Source: Acidimicrobiales bacterium (GTDB taxonomy: Bacteria > Actinomycetota > Acidimicrobiia > Acidimicrobiales > JABEUL01). Taken from it: DNA of 9,183 nt. The notes below the pieces were generated by a model. The model had not been told where the DNA came from. It saw only the letters and a list, made by a program, of their open reading frames with translations, and did no database searches. Location: NCBI GenBank assembly GCA_027451605.1, contig DAIDJA010000056.1:1-9183 (forward strand), given 5' to 3'. The position numbers and the translations under genes are program-made. Positions 6,465-9,183 of the stretch are shown in pieces (the first letter of the stretch is position 1; each line of letters opens with the position of its first letter).

Positions 6465-7273
6465 AGTCCCAGGCCAAACAAGTTGTAATTTTCAGGTATG
6501 TCGAAAGAGATTCTAAGATTCACAGGCTCTGGGCGGGAACTAAGATAATAGGTCTGATCACATTAACAACAGCTGCTACGTTGGCCGTAAGTTGGGCGAC
6601 AATTGCCATCTTTGGATGCATATTAATTTCCGTATGGTTGATATCTAAGGTTCCATTTGGAGCTGTGCCCAAGATACCCAAATGGCTAATTTATTTGATC
6701 ATATTTTCAGGCATTTTAACGGGACTTACCTCGCAATCGGCAAAGCCAATAATTCATATTGGGGCTTCAGAAATAAAGATTGGGGGGTTGATTACATTTG
6801 CCGAATTTTTACTCTTTTCGTTCGAGGTTATGCTCAGCCTCCTAATTCTAAGTTGGACTACGAAGTTGGGTGAGGTAATAGATGCCATATCAACATTGGG
6901 GAGGCCATTTAAGAAATTTGGTCTGCCGGTTACCGAATATATAAATGTATTCTCATTGTCCCTAAGGGGTATTCCATTAATATTGGAAGAATTACGATTA
7001 TTATCAGCGGCTGAAAAGCAACGCAGAATGCACAAGCCTGCATTTGAAACTGCTACAACGATGCGTGAAATTTTTAAAGAAGGAGCAAATTTATTATCTG
7101 CAGCGATTTCGTCTGCTGTGCGCAGAGCGGCAGAAATGAGTGAGGCAATGCAGGCAAGGGGTGGTTATTCTGAAGTTGTAGGAGTGAAAAAACTACCTGA
7201 AAAGCGAGATCTACTCGCTCTTGTATTTATTTTGATATTTTGTTCGGGAATGATGGTAACTTTATTGGTTTGA
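6461..7273 (+). CDS. ECF transporter T component (EcfT/CbiQ family)
   Basis: Integral membrane scaffold that couples the S component to the two ATPases. This 270-aa protein starts with the family hallmark HRLWAGTK (21-28), has hydrophobic segments near 30-62, 74-90, 108-132 and 250-270, and a long cytosolic helical region. The ATPase-coupling ARG motif is visible at 232-234 in AMQARGGY; the first coupling motif is less canonical (AAEKQRR, about 183-189). The segment RPFKKFGLP followed by LSLRGIPLILEELR is typical of the family. Its ATG overlaps the stop of the S-A-A fusion (ATGA at 6461-6464), which implies translational coupling and 1:1 production. It corresponds in position to Mycobacterium Rv2325c beside Rv2326c (recalled knowledge). 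Confidence 0.92.
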   Translation: MKSQAKQVVIFRYVERDSKIHRLWAGTKIIGLITLTTAATLAVSWATIAIFGCILISVWLISKVPFGAVPKIPKWLIYLIIFSGILTGLTSQSAKPIIHIGASEIKIGGLITFAEFLLFSFEVMLSLLILSWTTKLGEVIDAISTLGRPFKKFGLPVTEYINVFSLSLRGIPLILEELRLLSAAEKQRRMHKPAFETATTMREIFKEGANLLSAAISSAVRRAAEMSEAMQARGGYSEVVGVKKLPEKRDLLALVFILIFCSGMMVTLLV

Positions 7274-7292
7274 ATGGAAGTGAGTCGGTCAC

Positions 7293-8483
7293 TTGGGAAA
7301 CAAGAAATTTTTTGATTTTATAAATAATTCCACACCCGTGGAAATTGATTACATTTGGCTTAAGAAATATGAATCTGTGCTAAACCGCCAAATTACAGTA
7401 AAGAATAGAGACGTCGTTTATTATAACCGACCAATCCTATTTGTAGAAGTCCACGGAGGAGGACTGGTGGGATACGGGGAGTGTTCCGCGCTGGAATCTC
7501 CTTATTATACGTCGGAATACTGCGATGAGGCAATTTTTGTATTACAGTATTTTATTTTGGACCTACTCCGATCAAGATTTGGTACGAGATTTCAGATTGG
7601 AGAGTTAAACAATTTTCTAGCAAAAATTCGAGGGCATAACATGGCAAAATCAGCCGTCGAAATGGCAGTTATTGACTTAACGCTTAAACGTCAAAATATT
7701 TCCTTAAGGTCACTATTGGATTCTACTACCGATATTGTTAAATTCGGAGGAGTGGTAGACGGTACGAACGCAATAGCTGAGACTCTCGACGAGGTTAAAA
7801 CACTCGTTAACTTAGGTTATTCGAGGATAAAAGTCAAGGTTAATCCTTCCGTTAGCCCCAAATACTTGAGGGATATTCGGAATGAATTCAATGATCTTGA
7901 GATGTTTGTAGATGCCAATGAGTCTTTTGAATCGTTCAAGGCAGCCCTCGATTATTTTAAGGAAATTGAAGATTGTAACTTAACGATGATTGAGCAGCCG
8001 TTTGATCGTGATGAGATATTATCCAATACCCGTCTTGGCGGACTTGTCGCACCGCCGATTTGTTTAGACGAACCAATAATTTCAGTTAAGGCGGGTAAGA
8101 GTTTAATTGAAACCGGGGCCTGTGATATTCCGTGTGTCAAGGTAGGCAGGATGGGTGGAATAATTGAAGTTTTAAGGTTTCATGAGGTTATGGAAGAATC
8201 GGGTATTTTTGGATACATTGGGGGAAACTTCTCTTCAGATCTTGCTAAGTGGGTTGATTGTCTATTGGCCTCACTTCCTCAATTTAATATGATTGCCGAT
8301 ATTTCCCTGAAAAATCGCGGTCCCGATTTGAATTTATCCTCTGAGATTGGATTGGAAGTTGTCAATGGGGGCGGTAAGGGATTTAAAATCATACCAGAAA
8401 CCACCGGATTGGGTAGAAAGTTTAATTTAGATAATGATAAAGAGCGGGTAAGTTATGAGTTTAATTATTTAATGAAAAGATAA
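7293..8483 (+). CDS. Enolase-superfamily enzyme, MenC (o-succinylbenzoate synthase)/N-acylamino-acid racemase branch
   Basis: A (beta/alpha)8-barrel enzyme that removes a proton alpha to a carboxylate using Mg2+. Catalytic residues are intact: KVK (Lys180, Lys182), metal ligands Asp207 (FVDAN), Glu234 (MIEQP) and Asp259 (CLDEP), and the opposite base Lys283 (CVKVGRMGG). The spacings agree with the OSBS/NAAAR family. Three substrate-facing stretches depart from it: the usual PF.TS loop near residue 25 is absent, DES reads DEP (259-261), and the normal GGM.ETG motif reads GGNFSSD (310-316). Best guess is menaquinone-pathway OSBS, with a racemase or other isomerase as alternative. The start is TTG 7293, preceded by GGAAGTGAG; an in-frame TGA lies three codons upstream. 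GTG 7338 (Val16) is an alternative that better fits the usual N-terminal length. It follows ecfT by 19 nt, so is probably in the same operon. Confidence 0.82.
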   Translation: MGNKKFFDFINNSTPVEIDYIWLKKYESVLNRQITVKNRDVVYYNRPILFVEVHGGGLVGYGECSALESPYYTSEYCDEAIFVLQYFILDLLRSRFGTRFQIGELNNFLAKIRGHNMAKSAVEMAVIDLTLKRQNISLRSLLDSTTDIVKFGGVVDGTNAIAETLDEVKTLVNLGYSRIKVKVNPSVSPKYLRDIRNEFNDLEMFVDANESFESFKAALDYFKEIEDCNLTMIEQPFDRDEILSNTRLGGLVAPPICLDEPIISVKAGKSLIETGACDIPCVKVGRMGGIIEVLRFHEVMEESGIFGYIGGNFSSDLAKWVDCLLASLPQFNMIADISLKNRGPDLNLSSEIGLEVVNGGGKGFKIIPETTGLGRKFNLDNDKERVSYEFNYLMKR

Positions 8484-8533
8484 TTGTTACGGTTTCACTA
8501 GTCTTGTCGATGACTTCCAGGTAAAATTATTGC

Positions 8534-8809
8534 GTGAAACTCTTTTCTAATGAAAAAAAACTAATCTCACTTCGGCACACTTTGGAACAGAAGCGCGAAG
8601 AGTTGCGCATAACTAAAGATCAAATTATGGCTCTTGAAGAAGAGCTCGATAGGTCCAGAATCGATTCTTTGGTTTCGGAAACTCCCATGGCTGAAAGAAT
8701 ATGGCATGATCACCAGCGACACATGGAAGCTTACGTAAGAGACAAAACAGCCTTGGAAGCGCAAATAGATGAGTTGGAAAAACGTTATAGAGAATTAATA
8801 ATTGGTTAA
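8534..8809 (+). CDS. Small coiled-coil protein of unknown function
   Basis: A 91-aa, highly charged protein predicted to be almost all helix. Two heptad-rich stretches (about residues 8-45 and 57-88) are separated by a short break with a proline (VSETPM, 47-52), suggesting an antiparallel helical hairpin or a dimeric coiled coil. There is no signal peptide, membrane segment, cysteine or recognisable catalytic motif. The start is GTG 8534; an in-frame TAA lies four codons upstream, so no earlier start is possible. CCAGGTAAA about 8-16 nt upstream is a weak ribosome site. It lies 50 nt after the menC-like gene and 55 nt before the response regulator, in the same direction. I do not recognise the family. 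Its coherent amphipathic pattern argues for a real gene. Confidence 0.72.
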   Translation: MKLFSNEKKLISLRHTLEQKREELRITKDQIMALEEELDRSRIDSLVSETPMAERIWHDHQRHMEAYVRDKTALEAQIDELEKRYRELIIG

Positions 8810-8864
8810 ACGGGCTATAAACGATAGTAAAATAGATATTTCAATGACTGGTGAAAGTAATTTA

Positions 8865-9183
8865 ATGCGTGATATTACAGTTGTGATTGCAGAAGATGAA
8901 TCAATAGTACGCCTCGACCTTAAGGAAATCCTGACGGAGAGGGGTCTGAAGGTTGTCGGAGAAGCATCACGGGGAGATGAAGCTATCGAATTGGTAAAAG
9001 ATCATAGTCCCGATTTAGTTATTCTGGATATTAAAATGCCAGGAATGGACGGAATAAAGGCCGCCGAAGAAATAAGTAATTTAAAGTCAAAACCTGCAAT
9101 TTTATTTTTAACGGCGTTTTCACAGAGAGACTTAATCGAGCGAGCACGTGACGCAGGCGCCATGGCCTATTTAATTAAACCAT
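8865..9183 (+). CDS. pdtaR: PdtaR-like response regulator, receiver domain (3' part beyond window)
   Basis: Cytosolic two-component regulator. The 106 residues present form a receiver domain: acidic pocket E10-D11, phospho-acceptor Asp55 in LVILDIKMPGMDG, Thr83 in LTAF and Lys105 in LIKP. The stretch LTAFSQRDLIERARDAGAMAYL is nearly identical to my recollection of Mycobacterium Rv1626 (PdtaR), whose missing C-terminal part is an RNA-binding ANTAR domain that acts as a transcription antiterminator. Here that part lies past the right edge. ATG 8865 was chosen because GGTGA (8850-8854) precedes it by 10 nt. The in-frame ATG 8844 would add MTGESNL and lacks a ribosome site, though Rv1626 also begins MTG. 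The partner kinase is not in the window. Confidence 0.88.
   Translation, partial: MRDITVVIAEDESIVRLDLKEILTERGLKVVGEASRGDEAIELVKDHSPDLVILDIKMPGMDGIKAAEEISNLKSKPAILFLTAFSQRDLIERARDAGAMAYLIKP

Noticed and set aside
6754..7035. 93-aa minus-strand reading frame
   Set aside because: Lies wholly antisense to the T component gene and has no coherent protein pattern.
1..9183. CRISPR array, insertion sequence or prophage genes
   Set aside because: No regularly spaced repeats, transposase, integrase or terminal repeats were seen; gene content is housekeeping plus transport.

Overview
The window (about 40% GC by eye) looks like chromosomal DNA of a low-GC actinobacterium, possibly an uncultured Acidimicrobiia-type lineage. 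The evidence is a partial PdtaR-type response regulator, an ECF transporter whose S component and two ATPases are fused in one chain, and a dissociated type II fatty-acid synthesis cluster. Taxonomy is inferred from gene content only. Non-ATG starts are common here: TTG for fabG, the ECF fusion and the menC-like gene, and GTG for a small coiled-coil gene.

Minus strand (3366 down to 1): a tRNA-Leu(CAA) gene, then fabD, fabH and fabG, with fabG running off the left edge. These supply malonyl-ACP (FabD), carry out the first condensation (FabH) and reduce the beta-keto group (FabG). No acyl carrier protein gene lies between fabD and fabG. FabD carries an extra C-terminal domain of about 85 residues that resembles the biotin-carrier domain of acetyl-CoA carboxylase (AccB) but lacks the biotinylated lysine.

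Divergent intergenic region (3367-3824): 458 bases without a protein gene. It holds a candidate promoter, a perfect 17-bp inverted repeat, several further hairpins, a 10-nt direct repeat, and two mutually exclusive stems just before the transporter start. It looks like a long structured leader that could control the ECF transporter. It matches no riboswitch class I recognise.

Plus strand (3825-9183): the S-A-A ECF fusion (879 aa), its T component (ATGA overlap), an enolase-superfamily enzyme of the MenC/N-acylamino-acid racemase branch (19-nt gap), a 91-aa coiled-coil protein and the 5' part of a PdtaR-like response regulator. The first three are probably one operon. The transported substrate cannot be read from sequence. 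The enzyme keeps all catalytic residues but departs from the MenC consensus at substrate-facing positions, so a shared pathway between transporter and enzyme is possible but unproven.
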